The notes beneath the pieces are model-generated. The model searched no databases, had not been told where the DNA came from, and saw nothing but the letters and a program-made list of their open reading frames with translations. A program made the translations under genes and the position numbers. Positions 1 through 5,739 of a DNA stretch of 5,739 nucleotides are shown one piece after another (positions within the stretch are counted from its first letter, which is position 1; each line of letters begins with the position of its first letter). This DNA is from an uncultured Caulobacteraceae bacterium (GTDB lineage: Bacteria; Pseudomonadota; Alphaproteobacteria; Caulobacterales; Caulobacteraceae), in the NCBI GenBank assembly GCA_937910255.1, contig CALEOQ010000457.1, forward strand, positions 1 through 5,739, written 5' to 3'.

Positions 1-88
1 GTCGAGGGTGATGAGCGAGGTGTAGTGGGAGGGGGTGTGTGGTAGTGTGGTCTGAGGTGTGTGCTCGATTATGTGTTTTTTTTTTTTT
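1..88. other. Non-genomic read tail: G/T-rich noise ending in a 13-T run
   Basis: Positions 1-75 are G/T-rich low-complexity sequence with no credible coding signal, and 76-88 is an uninterrupted run of 13 T. The run abuts the outer end of a complete P5 adapter at 89. Read on the minus strand, this is adapter end, then poly-A, then A/C-rich noise. That is what an Illumina read gives when it runs past a short insert, through the adapter and off the template. It should not be treated as genome. Confidence 0.93.
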
Positions 89-146
89 AATGATACGGCG
101 CCCACCGAGATCTACACTCTTTCCCTACCCGACGCTCTTCCGATCT
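89..146 (+). other. Illumina P5 / TruSeq universal adapter (contamination)
   Basis: All 58 positions align without gaps to the P5/TruSeq universal adapter, starting AATGATACGGCG and ending GCTCTTCCGATCT. I count two mismatches, at 101 and 129, both C where the adapter has A. The genomic insert begins at 147. Translating across the adapter gives the peptide MIRRPPRSTLFPYPTLFRS, a close variant of a well-known adapter-derived artefact in protein databases. Confidence 0.98.
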
Positions 147-152
147 TGTGCC

Positions 153-1205
153 CTACAGCCCCATCCGCCGGGCGCGGGCGGCGATGGTGAGGGCGAGGCG
201 TTCGGCGATCAGGCGGTCGGGGCTGCCGGTGGTCTTGCAGGCCCGGTCGGCGGCCAGGACTTCGGGCTGGACCATGTCCAGGGTCTCCAGGCTCCAGGCG
301 CGGGCCTGGCGGAGGAATTCCCGCTCGCTCTTCCAGAAAACGCCCGACGCCTTGGCGGCCTCGGGCAGGCCCGCCCCGCTCTTCACCAGGGTCAGGGTGC
401 GGCGCAGGCGGGCGAGGTGCTGGCTGATGGCGCGGACGGCGGCGGGGCCGCTCTCCCCCTCGGCGGCGGCCCGGCGCAGGCCGCTCTGGGCCTCGGCGAT
501 GCGGCCGCCAAAGGCGTCCGACGCCGCATCGGCCAGGGAGGCCTCGGGCTCTACCCCTAAGAAGTCGTCCAGGTCCTTGGGCGTGGCGGTGACGCTGCTG
601 CGGGGGCCGAGATAGAGGATCAGTCGCTCGATCTCCTGGCGGGCCACGCCGCGATCCTTGGGCAGGCGGGCGACGAACAGGGCGAGCGCCTCGGTGTTCA
701 ACCCCACCCCTTCGGCGTTCAGGGCCTCGCGGACCAGGCGGGCCATGTCGCCGGGCTCGTCCTCGTAGCAGGGGATGACGGCGCAGGCCGGGGCCTTTTC
801 GGCGATCTTGCGCAGGCCGGAGTCACGGCCCAGGGCGCCGGCCTCGATGAGGAAGAAGGCCTCGGGATTGAAGGCGCCCTCCACATGGCCCTTCATGGCC
901 TCGGCGGCCATCTTGTCGAGACTGGCCTTTTCGCTGGAGAGCTTCAGCCGCACCAGGCGCCGGCCGCCCATCAGGGACTGGGAGGCCAGTTCGTTGTCCA
1001 GCCGCCCGGCGTCGCCGTCGATGTCGCCGTCGGTCAGCAGGGCGACGTCGAAGGGATCATCGGGATTGGGGACGACCTTGCCGGCCAGCTGGCTGGCCCG
1101 TTCGCGCACCACGCCGATGTCGCGGCCATAGATCACCGCCCCGCGCATGGCGGGGTCGGGCTTGGCCAGGAAGCGCTCGATGTCCGGCCGCCGGCTGAGG
1201 ATCAT
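153..1205 (-). CDS. holA: DNA polymerase III subunit delta
   Basis: Delta is the clamp-loader subunit that opens the beta sliding-clamp ring at primer-template junctions, so the product acts at the replication fork in the cytoplasm. The 350-residue protein has the family's usual length. Visible landmarks are the N-terminal YGRDIGVVRERA segment (about residues 26-37), equivalent to the degenerate P-loop region of delta; the hydrophobic AFFLIEAGAL strand (116-125); the ASLADAASDAFGGRIAEA segment (222-239) before the collar domain; and the C-terminal CKTTGSPDRLIAERLAL helix region (323-339). No true Walker A GKT is present, as expected because delta does not hydrolyse ATP. The start is supported by AGGAG at 1215-1219, 9 nt upstream, which overlaps the stop codon of lptE and suggests translational coupling. 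The gene is complete: its TAG (153-155) lies 6 bp inside the adapter junction. In many alphaproteobacteria the next gene is parB, which this contig does not reach. Assignment rests on recognised motifs and on context. Confidence 0.93.
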   Translation of the reverse strand: MILSRRPDIERFLAKPDPAMRGAVIYGRDIGVVRERASQLAGKVVPNPDDPFDVALLTDGDIDGDAGRLDNELASQSLMGGRRLVRLKLSSEKASLDKMAAEAMKGHVEGAFNPEAFFLIEAGALGRDSGLRKIAEKAPACAVIPCYEDEPGDMARLVREALNAEGVGLNTEALALFVARLPKDRGVARQEIERLILYLGPRSSVTATPKDLDDFLGVEPEASLADAASDAFGGRIAEAQSGLRRAAAEGESGPAAVRAISQHLARLRRTLTLVKSGAGLPEAAKASGVFWKSEREFLRQARAWSLETLDMVQPEVLAADRACKTTGSPDRLIAERLALTIAARARRMGL

Positions 1206-1217
1206 GCCGGCGGGCTC

Positions 1218-1724
1218 CTAGGGCTCGGCCTGGTCGGCGAACCAGGCGGCCAGCTCCAGCTGGATGCGCCGGGCGGCCTCGGCGGCGGCCCGTTCCTGGG
1301 CGTCCTGCTGGGCGGTGATGGAGGCGTAGGGCTGGTCGGCGGAGTCGTAGGTCAGCTCGACCCGGACCCGGCCGGTCTTGGCCGGCTCGCCGGTGGCGCC
1401 TGCCCGCAGGGTGTAGGCCGCCGTCAGGACGTATTCGTAGCGGGTGGCCACATTGTCCACCCGAAGACCGCGGGGGAACCGCTGCTCCGACAGGTCCAGA
1501 TCCAGGCGCCAGCCCGAGGCGCCGGGCCGGGTGGCCAGGGCGTCGTTCAGGGCCTGGCTGACGAGGTAGCCGGCCCGGCCGCGGGGGCTGGGCACGTCGA
1601 TGTCGGACAGGCCAAGGGTGACGCCGGGCTCGGCATAGAGCGGCCGGAAACCGCAGGCCGAAAGGGCCAGGGTCGCGAGGCTGAGCGCCAGCACGCCGGC
1701 GCGGCGGAGGGGTCTGGTCGTCAT
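1218..1724 (-). CDS. lptE: LPS assembly lipoprotein LptE
   Basis: LptE is an outer-membrane lipoprotein that plugs the LptD barrel and helps insert lipopolysaccharide into the outer leaflet. The 168-residue product has a short basic N-terminus (RPLRR), a hydrophobic segment (about residues 9-23) and a lipobox LSA-Cys24. The mature protein starts CGFRPLY, a hallmark of this family. Position +2 is Gly rather than Asp, consistent with Lol sorting to the outer membrane. The C-terminal helical stretch from YASITAQQDAQERAA to LELAAWF (133-162) matches the usual LptE ending. The ATG follows the leuS stop with no gap (TAGATG), and I see no clear Shine-Dalgarno sequence before it, so translation probably depends on ribosomes finishing leuS. 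This gene is often annotated as a generic LPS-assembly or hypothetical lipoprotein because the family diverges strongly in sequence. Confidence 0.9.
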   Translation of the reverse strand: MTTRPLRRAGVLALSLATLALSACGFRPLYAEPGVTLGLSDIDVPSPRGRAGYLVSQALNDALATRPGASGWRLDLDLSEQRFPRGLRVDNVATRYEYVLTAAYTLRAGATGEPAKTGRVRVELTYDSADQPYASITAQQDAQERAAAEAARRIQLELAAWFADQAEP

Positions 1725-4304
1725 CTAGTTGGCCACGATGTTGACGATGCGGTCCTTGACCACGATCACCTTGCGGATGGTCAGGCCCTCAAGGCGCCGT
1801 GCGATCTCCGGGTCGTCAAGCACCATCTTCTCCACATCGGCGGGCTCGGCGCCGGCCGGCGCGCTGATCTCACCGCGGCGCTTGCCATTGACCTGCACGG
1901 GCAGGACCTTGACGGAGTCCTCCGCCAGGGTGGGATCATAGTCGGGCCAGGGCGCGACAGCCACCAGACCTTGGCCGCCGATCACCGCCCAGCATTCCTC
2001 GGCCAGGTGTGGGGTGAACGGGGCGACCAGTCGAGCGAACACCGACAGGGCCGCCTGGCGGGCGGCGAGCACGGCGGGACTGGCGTCCTGGGCCGGATGG
2101 GCCTTGAGAACATTAAGGAATTCGTACAGCCGCGCGATGCCGGAATTGAACCGGAAGTCGTCCACCGCCTCGGTCATGGCCTTGATCAGCCGGTGGCTGG
2201 CCCGGGTCAGGGCCAGGGCCGCCTCATCGGGCTCGGCGGCGGGAACGCTGGCCGGCTGGCTTTCGAACTCGGCCCAGACCCGGTTGACGAAGCGCCAGGC
2301 GCCCTCGACGCCGGAATTGGACCACTGGGTGTCGCGCTCGGGCGGGCTGTCGGACAGGACGAACAGGCGCGCGGCGTCTACCCCATAGACCTCGAAGATC
2401 TCCTCGGGCGCCACGGTGTTCTTCTTGGACTTCGACATCTTTTCGACATCGCCGATCACCACCGGCTCGCCGGTTTCGATCAGGACGGCCCGGCGGGTGT
2501 TCCCGCTGGCCTCGATCTCCACCGCCGCCGGCTCCAGCCACTCGCCGGACGCGCGACGATAGGTCTCGTGGGTGACCATGCCCTGGGTGAACAGGCCGGC
2601 GAAGGGCTCGCGCACCGACAGCATGCCCTCATCGGCCAGGGCCTTGGTGACGAAGCGGGCATAGAGCAGGTGCAGGACGGCGTGCTCGATCCCGCCGATA
2701 TACTGGTCCACCGGCAGCCAGTAGTCGGCGGCGGCCTTGTTGATCGGCTCTGCGGCGGTCGTATCGGTGAAGCGGGCGAAGTACCAGGACGAGTCCACAA
2801 AGGTGTCCAGGGTGTCGGTTTCCCGGGTCGCAGGTCCGCCGCAGGCCGGGCAGTCCACATGCTTCCAGGTGGGGTGACGGTCCAGCGCATTGCCCGGCTT
2901 GCCGAAGTCCAGGTCCGGCGGCAGGGCCACGGGCAGCTGGTCCTTGGGCACGGGGACGACGCCACACTTGGCGCAATGGATCACCGGCACCGGGCAGCCC
3001 CAGGCCCGCTGGCGGGCCACGCCCCAGTCGCGCAGGCGATAGACGGTGGCGCCTTCGCCCAGGCCCAGTTCCTCGATGCGGGCGATGGCGCAGGCCTTGG
3101 CGGCCTCGATGTCCAGCCCGTCCAGGAAGCTCGAATTGAAGATCACGCCCGGCCCCGTATAGGCCTCGGTCTCGACGCGGACGGTGTCAGGCGCTTCACC
3201 TGGGGGCAGGACCACCGGCTTGACGGGCAGGTCGTACTTGCGGGCGAAGTCCAGGTCGCGCTGGTCGTGGGCCGGGCAGGCGAAGATGGCACCCGTGCCG
3301 TAGTCCATCAGGATGAAGTTGGCGATCCAGACCGGCAGCTTCCAGTTCGGATCAAACGGATGAGCCACATGGAGGCCAGTCTCATAGCCCACCTTCTCGG
3401 CGGTCTCGATCTCAGCGGCGCTGGTGCCGCCCTTGCGGCATTCGGCGATGAAGGCCGCGGCCTTGGGGTCGGCGGCCGCCAGCTGCTCGGCCAGCGGGTG
3501 ATCGGGCGCAATACCCACGAAGCTCGCCCCATAGAGGGTGTCGGGGCGGGTGGTATAGACGTTCAGGCCCGTCTCGAAGCCGGCCGGCGCCTCGCCCGCC
3601 CAGGGGAAGGCGAACTTCAGCCCCTTGGAGCGGCCGATCCAGTTCTCCTGCATCAGCCGGACCTTGTCGGGCCAGCGGTCCAGGGTCTTCAGGTCGTCGA
3701 TCAGTTCATCGGCATAGTCGGTGATGCGCATGAACCACTGGTTCAGCTTGCGCTTTTCCACCACGGCGCCTGAGCGCCAGCCGCGACCGTCCACCACCTG
3801 CTCATTGGCCAGCACGGTCTGGTCCACCGGGTCCCAGTTGACCACGCCCTCGCGGCGATAGACCAGGCCGCGGGCATAGAGGTCGAGGAACCAGGACTGC
3901 TGCTGGCCGTAATATTCCACGTCGCAGGTGGCGAATTCCCGGCTCCAGTCGATGGAGAGGCCGAGCTGTTTCAGTTCGTCCTGCATCCGGGCGGTGTTCT
4001 GCAGGGTCCAGCCGCGGGGATCGACGCCCCGCTCCATCGCCGCGTTCTCGGCCGGTAGGCCAAAGGCGTCCCAGCCCATGGGGTGCAGCACATTGAAGCC
4101 GCGGGCGCGCTTGAAGCGGGCCACCACGTCGCCGAGCGCATAGTTGCGCACATGGCCCATGTGCAGACGCCCCGAGGGATAGGGGAACATCTCCAGCACG
4201 TAGTATTTCGGCTGGTCCGGCTTGATCTCGGCCTTGAAGACCTCGGCGTCGGTCCAGGCCTTACGCCACTTGGGCTCGACGTCCTTGGGATTGTAGCGCG
4301 CCAT
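1725..4304 (-). CDS. leuS: Leucine--tRNA ligase (leucyl-tRNA synthetase)
   Basis: This class I aminoacyl-tRNA synthetase charges tRNA-Leu with leucine in the cytoplasm. The 859-residue length is typical of the bacterial enzyme. Motifs run in the expected order: the HIGH-type signature HMGH (48-51) inside YPSGRLHMGHVRNY; the CP1 editing domain with the T-rich motif TTRPDTLYG (251-259) and the GTGAIFACPAHDQRD segment (336-350), whose Asp347 and Asp350 match the conserved editing-site aspartates; four cysteines in two CxxC pairs (444/447 and 485/488), probably a zinc-binding insertion; DTFVDSSWYFAR (500-511); KMSKS (622-626); and the C-terminal VQVNGKRRGEI (803-813). No catalytic or editing motif is missing. 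The start has GAAGG at 4314-4318, 9 nt upstream. The gene lies 113 bp downstream of the DUF3576 gene across a structured spacer and abuts lptE downstream. A long open frame on the opposite strand is a shadow of this gene. Confidence 0.98.
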   Translation of the reverse strand: MARYNPKDVEPKWRKAWTDAEVFKAEIKPDQPKYYVLEMFPYPSGRLHMGHVRNYALGDVVARFKRARGFNVLHPMGWDAFGLPAENAAMERGVDPRGWTLQNTARMQDELKQLGLSIDWSREFATCDVEYYGQQQSWFLDLYARGLVYRREGVVNWDPVDQTVLANEQVVDGRGWRSGAVVEKRKLNQWFMRITDYADELIDDLKTLDRWPDKVRLMQENWIGRSKGLKFAFPWAGEAPAGFETGLNVYTTRPDTLYGASFVGIAPDHPLAEQLAAADPKAAAFIAECRKGGTSAAEIETAEKVGYETGLHVAHPFDPNWKLPVWIANFILMDYGTGAIFACPAHDQRDLDFARKYDLPVKPVVLPPGEAPDTVRVETEAYTGPGVIFNSSFLDGLDIEAAKACAIARIEELGLGEGATVYRLRDWGVARQRAWGCPVPVIHCAKCGVVPVPKDQLPVALPPDLDFGKPGNALDRHPTWKHVDCPACGGPATRETDTLDTFVDSSWYFARFTDTTAAEPINKAAADYWLPVDQYIGGIEHAVLHLLYARFVTKALADEGMLSVREPFAGLFTQGMVTHETYRRASGEWLEPAAVEIEASGNTRRAVLIETGEPVVIGDVEKMSKSKKNTVAPEEIFEVYGVDAARLFVLSDSPPERDTQWSNSGVEGAWRFVNRVWAEFESQPASVPAAEPDEAALALTRASHRLIKAMTEAVDDFRFNSGIARLYEFLNVLKAHPAQDASPAVLAARQAALSVFARLVAPFTPHLAEECWAVIGGQGLVAVAPWPDYDPTLAEDSVKVLPVQVNGKRRGEISAPAGAEPADVEKMVLDDPEIARRLEGLTIRKVIVVKDRIVNIVAN

Positions 4305-4427
4305 GACTGGCAGCCTTCACGATCTTGTAGGGAACGAAGACCGGCGAGCCTTTCGGGCGCGCCGGCCACGGCAGGGACGGCGCGTTCGATCTGACAGGCT
4401 GAACGCGCCCCGGGGCGTCAGCCCCGG
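4305..4427 (-). promoter_or_regulatory. Structured spacer / leader upstream of leuS with three stem-loops
   Basis: On the transcribed (minus) strand three hairpins follow each other. The first, 4427-4410, has a perfect 7-bp stem CCGGGGC/GCCCCGG around a TGAC loop that contains the DUF3576 stop codon. The second, 4409-4379, has a perfect 9-bp stem GGCGCGTTC/GAACGCGCC around a 13-nt loop and abuts the first. The third, 4367-4339, has 8 pairs including one G-U, one mismatch, then 3 pairs around CGAAA. No U-run follows any of them, so none is a classical intrinsic terminator. They may stabilise or process the mRNA, cause partial termination, or form a leader controlling leuS. The leuS ribosome-binding site (4314-4318) lies just downstream. 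The pairing is seen directly; any role is inferred. Confidence 0.5.
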
Positions 4428-4903
4428 ATGTTCGAAAGTCGAAGCTGGCGGGCCCGGGTCAGGATGGCGTTCTCCAGATCGACCTCGGTCTGGGCCGAGG
4501 GCGGGGCGTCCGTCCACTGGCCGTCGGCGCCGCGGACCTGCTTGAACAGGGCCACGTTCAGGCCGTCGGCCCGCAGACGGGAATCCAGGATGTAGACGGT
4601 GGCCTTGAACCGCTCGTTGGGCAGCTCTTCGCTGGAGTACCAGTCGGTGATGATCAGGCCGCCATAGGGGTCGGCCGAGACCAGGGGCATGAAGGACAGG
4701 GTGTCGAGGCTGGCGCGCCACAGATACCCGTTCACCGAGATGGAGGCGGCCGGCGCCTCATCGGCGTCACCGCCGCCGAACAGGCGGAAACCGCCATCGT
4801 CATTCCCGCGCGAGGCGCAGGCCGACAGCGAAACCAGGCTGAGCGCCAGGACGCCGGCAGAGATCTTAGAAAGGCGAGCTCCGCGCACAAACGGCATGTT
4901 CAT
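4418..4903 (-). CDS. DUF3576 domain-containing lipoprotein, function unknown
   Basis: The 161-residue product has a basic N-terminus (RGARLSK), a hydrophobic segment (about residues 14-28) and a lipobox LSA-Cys29, so it is probably lipid-anchored at the periplasmic face. Ala at +2 favours the outer membrane. A Gly/Asp-rich linker (33-50) leads to the conserved domain, recognisable as DUF3576 from NGYLWRASLDTLSFMPL (58-74), SADPYGGLIITDWYS (76-90), ERFKATVYILD (97-107) and ENAILTRARQLR (144-155). The biochemical role is not known to me. The gene commonly precedes leuS in alphaproteobacteria, and its operon partner LptE is also an outer-membrane lipoprotein, so an envelope role is plausible but unproven. 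The chosen ATG at 4903 has GGAG (4908-4911) only 4 nt upstream. A second in-frame ATG at 4897 would give 10 nt spacing and shorten the protein by two residues. It is the first gene of the unit and carries the promoter candidate. Confidence 0.88.
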   Translation of the reverse strand: MNMPFVRGARLSKISAGVLALSLVSLSACASRGNDDGGFRLFGGGDADEAPAASISVNGYLWRASLDTLSFMPLVSADPYGGLIITDWYSSEELPNERFKATVYILDSRLRADGLNVALFKQVRGADGQWTDAPPSAQTEVDLENAILTRARQLRLSNIRG

Positions 4904-4924
4904 CCGTCTCCAGTGATAATTTCC

Positions 4925-4942
4925 GCGTCGTGATCACGCCGC
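4925..4942. promoter_or_regulatory. 18-bp dyad, candidate operator in the DUF3576 leader
   Basis: A perfect 10-bp palindrome CGTGATCACG (4929-4938) extends after one mismatch by three more pairs (GCG at 4925-4927, CGC at 4940-4942), giving 8 of 9 symmetric positions. It lies between the predicted -10 element of the minus-strand promoter and the DUF3576 start, a typical place for a repressor site. It could also fold as an RNA hairpin in the 5' leader. No regulator can be named from sequence alone. Confidence 0.35.
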
Positions 4943-4966
4943 AGCGCCGCCCCCGCGTCCGCGCCC

Positions 4967-4994
4967 TCTATAACAACCTGACTGCAGGCGCCAA
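4967..4994 (-). promoter_or_regulatory. Predicted sigma70-type promoter for DUF3576-leuS-lptE-holA
   Basis: On the minus strand, TTGGCG (4994-4989) and TATAGA (4972-4967) are separated by 16 bp, close to the housekeeping consensus. The start point would be near 4960, giving a 5' leader of about 55 nt before the DUF3576 ATG. The candidate lies in the only long gene-free region upstream of the four-gene unit. A GAATC (CcrM-type) site sits at 4999-5003, just upstream of the -35 element. Confidence 0.5.
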
Positions 4995-5002
4995 ACAGGA
5001 AT

Positions 5003-5024
5003 CACGTGGCCCTGGCGCCACATG
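5003..5024. promoter_or_regulatory. Inverted repeat next to the -35 element, candidate operator
   Basis: The half-sites CACGTGGC (5003-5010) and GCCACATG (5017-5024) form an inverted repeat with 7 of 8 positions matching and a 6-bp spacer. The left arm begins 8 bp upstream of the minus-strand -35 hexamer and overlaps the last base of a GAATC site. The position suits an activator or repressor shared by the divergent genes. It contains a CACGTG core but is not a good match to parS. Confidence 0.3.
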
Positions 5025-5069
5025 AACGGCCCATTGTGCAGCCGAGGCCGGGAGTCACGCATCGCCCGG

Positions 5070-5097
5070 TTGACCGCCGCGTTCTGGGGCCTCTAAT
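5070..5097 (+). promoter_or_regulatory. Predicted sigma70-type promoter for ntrZ
   Basis: TTGACC (5070-5075) and TCTAAT (5092-5097) are separated by 16 bp, and each hexamer matches five of six consensus positions. The expected start point is near 5104, leaving a leader of roughly 58-64 nt. A GAGTC (CcrM-type) site lies at 5052-5056, 13 bp upstream of the -35 element. Confidence 0.55.
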
Positions 5098-5145
5098 CGG
5101 AAAGACGGCGCGGATCGGACCACCTGATCGGCGCCTGCGGGGCGC

Positions 5146-5151
5146 AGGGGG
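5146..5151 (+). promoter_or_regulatory. Purine-rich ribosome-binding site that decides the ntrZ start
   Basis: AGGGGG lies 10 nt before the GTG at 5162 and 16 nt before the ATG at 5168. Only the GTG is at a workable spacing, which is why that start is preferred. The GGTGA at 5161-5165 is too close to the ATG to serve it. Confidence 0.45.
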
Positions 5152-5161
5152 CCCTTCGACG

Positions 5162-5539
5162 GTGAAAATGTCCTTCCGGACGACGGTTTTGTTGGCGAGC
5201 GTCATGACCCTCCTGGGGTCGACGATGGCGCACGCCCAGGCCGCCAAGCCGAAAGGCGTCGATTTCACCGTCCGCAGCGAAGCTCTGCCTCAGGGGGGAA
5301 AGACCCTGAAGTGGGGCGTGCAGAACGGCCGCTGGGGCGTGTCCCTCGATCTGGACCAGCCCACCGGCCGCGACGTGCAGCTGAACGACGTGCAGGCCGG
5401 CGCCTACTTCAGTGTGACGCCGAGCCTCCGCGTCGGCGGCGCGGTCGCCCTGGGCGAGAAGGACGAGCCGGCCTTCAAGAAGACCCAGCCCACCGACGCC
5501 GCCCCGCGGGTGCGCCTCGAGACGGCTCTCAAATTCTAG
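5162..5539 (+). CDS. ntrZ: NtrZ-family periplasmic regulatory protein
   Basis: In Caulobacter crescentus NtrZ is a small periplasmic protein that acts on the sensor kinase NtrY and so affects the NtrY-NtrX system. The 125-residue product (123 from the ATG at 5168) has a Sec signal peptide: basic start (Lys2, Arg6), hydrophobic core (9-19) and AHA cleavage site after residue 25. The mature part contains KTLKWGVQNGRWGVSLDLDQP (47-67), DVQAGAYFSVTPSLRVGGAVALGE (76-99) and a C-terminal PRVRLETALKF (115-125). The alternating pattern and terminal Phe recall an outer-membrane beta-strand, but about 100 mature residues is too short for a usual porin. The gene has its own promoter candidate and diverges from the DUF3576 unit. 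As I recall, C. crescentus ntrZ is CCNA_03863 and parB CCNA_03868, which leaves exactly the four genes seen here between them. The alternative is an unassigned small periplasmic or beta-barrel-like protein. Confidence 0.75.
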   Translation: MKMSFRTTVLLASVMTLLGSTMAHAQAAKPKGVDFTVRSEALPQGGKTLKWGVQNGRWGVSLDLDQPTGRDVQLNDVQAGAYFSVTPSLRVGGAVALGEKDEPAFKKTQPTDAAPRVRLETALKF

Positions 5540-5555
5540 GCTGAAGTTCTGGGGC

Positions 5556-5630
5556 TCAAGGCCCAGATGATCGGGGCGAAAGCCCGTCCACCGCCGCCAG
5601 ACCCACCACGCCCGAGGCCAGCAGCCGCCG
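5556..5630 (-). CDS. Possible 3' end of an unidentified convergent gene (partial)
   Basis: Reading leftward from the adapter junction, one minus-strand frame gives 24 residues, RRLLASGVVGLAAVDGLSPR and then SSGP, ending at TGA (5556-5558). Of its first 16 codons 15 end in G or C, matching the codon habit of the neighbouring genes. The two other minus frames give Trp-rich or Gly-rich strings and are less convincing. The stop is 16 bp from the ntrZ stop, so the genes would be convergent. Too little is present to name a family, and the frame could be a chance one in high-GC DNA. Confidence 0.35.
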   Translation of the reverse strand, partial: RRLLASGVVGLAAVDGLSPRSSGP

Positions 5631-5688
5631 AGAGCGGAAGAGCGTCGTGTAGGGAAAGAGTGTAGATCTCGGTGGGCGCCGGAGCATT
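5631..5688 (-). other. Illumina P5 / TruSeq universal adapter, reverse complement (contamination)
   Basis: All 58 positions align without gaps to the reverse complement of the P5/TruSeq universal adapter. I count four mismatches, at 5634, 5676, 5682 and 5684, each G where the adapter has T. Minus-strand translation gives EIYTLSLHDALPLS, a close variant of another familiar adapter-derived peptide. Genomic sequence ends at 5630. Confidence 0.98.
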
Positions 5689-5739
5689 AAAAAAAAACAA
5701 AACGAGCACAGACGAACAGGACAGAGCGAGCACGACAGA
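5689..5739. other. Non-genomic read tail: poly-A then A/C/G-rich noise
   Basis: Nine A follow the adapter directly, then CAAAA, then low-complexity sequence almost free of T. This mirrors positions 1-88 in reverse complement and fits a read running off the end of the adapter. It has no coding or regulatory meaning. Confidence 0.93.

Overview
This is a short, high-GC contig from an alphaproteobacterium, most likely Caulobacterales (Caulobacter/Phenylobacterium-like). The evidence is the strong G/C third-position bias, the gene order DUF3576 lipoprotein - leuS - lptE - holA, and a divergent small periplasmic protein resembling the Caulobacter NtrZ family. Only positions 147-5630 are genomic. 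Each end carries a complete Illumina P5 (TruSeq universal) adapter followed by a homopolymer run and noisy low-complexity bases, which is the signature of untrimmed read-through.

Layout, left to right. 1-88 is sequencing noise ending in a poly-T run. 89-146 is adapter. On the minus strand follow holA (153-1205, DNA polymerase III delta), lptE (1218-1724, LPS-assembly lipoprotein), leuS (1725-4304, leucyl-tRNA synthetase), a 113-nt intercistronic stretch with three consecutive stem-loops, and a DUF3576 lipoprotein gene (4418-4903). A 258-bp divergent intergenic region holds a good promoter candidate on each strand, two dyad-symmetric candidate operators and two GANTC (CcrM-type) sites. On the plus strand is ntrZ (5162-5539). 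The last genomic bases, 5556-5630, probably hold the 3' end of a convergent unknown gene. 5631-5688 is adapter and 5689-5739 is noise.

How it works together. The four minus-strand genes read as one transcription unit, DUF3576 -> leuS -> lptE -> holA, with very tight junctions: leuS and lptE abut as TAGATG, and lptE and holA are 12 nt apart with the holA ribosome-binding site overlapping the lptE stop. The unit mixes translation (leuS), outer-membrane biogenesis (lptE, possibly DUF3576) and replication (holA). In many alphaproteobacteria this block lies next to parAB near the chromosome origin, so parB is the gene expected just beyond holA; the contig ends 6 bp past the holA stop. ntrZ reads away from its own promoter; its Caulobacter relative modulates the NtrY/NtrX two-component system.

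I see no mobile element, CRISPR array, tRNA, rRNA or novel defence-like system. This is an ordinary core-genome segment. The points worth a second look are the adapter-flanked ends, the structured leuS leader and the divergent promoter region.
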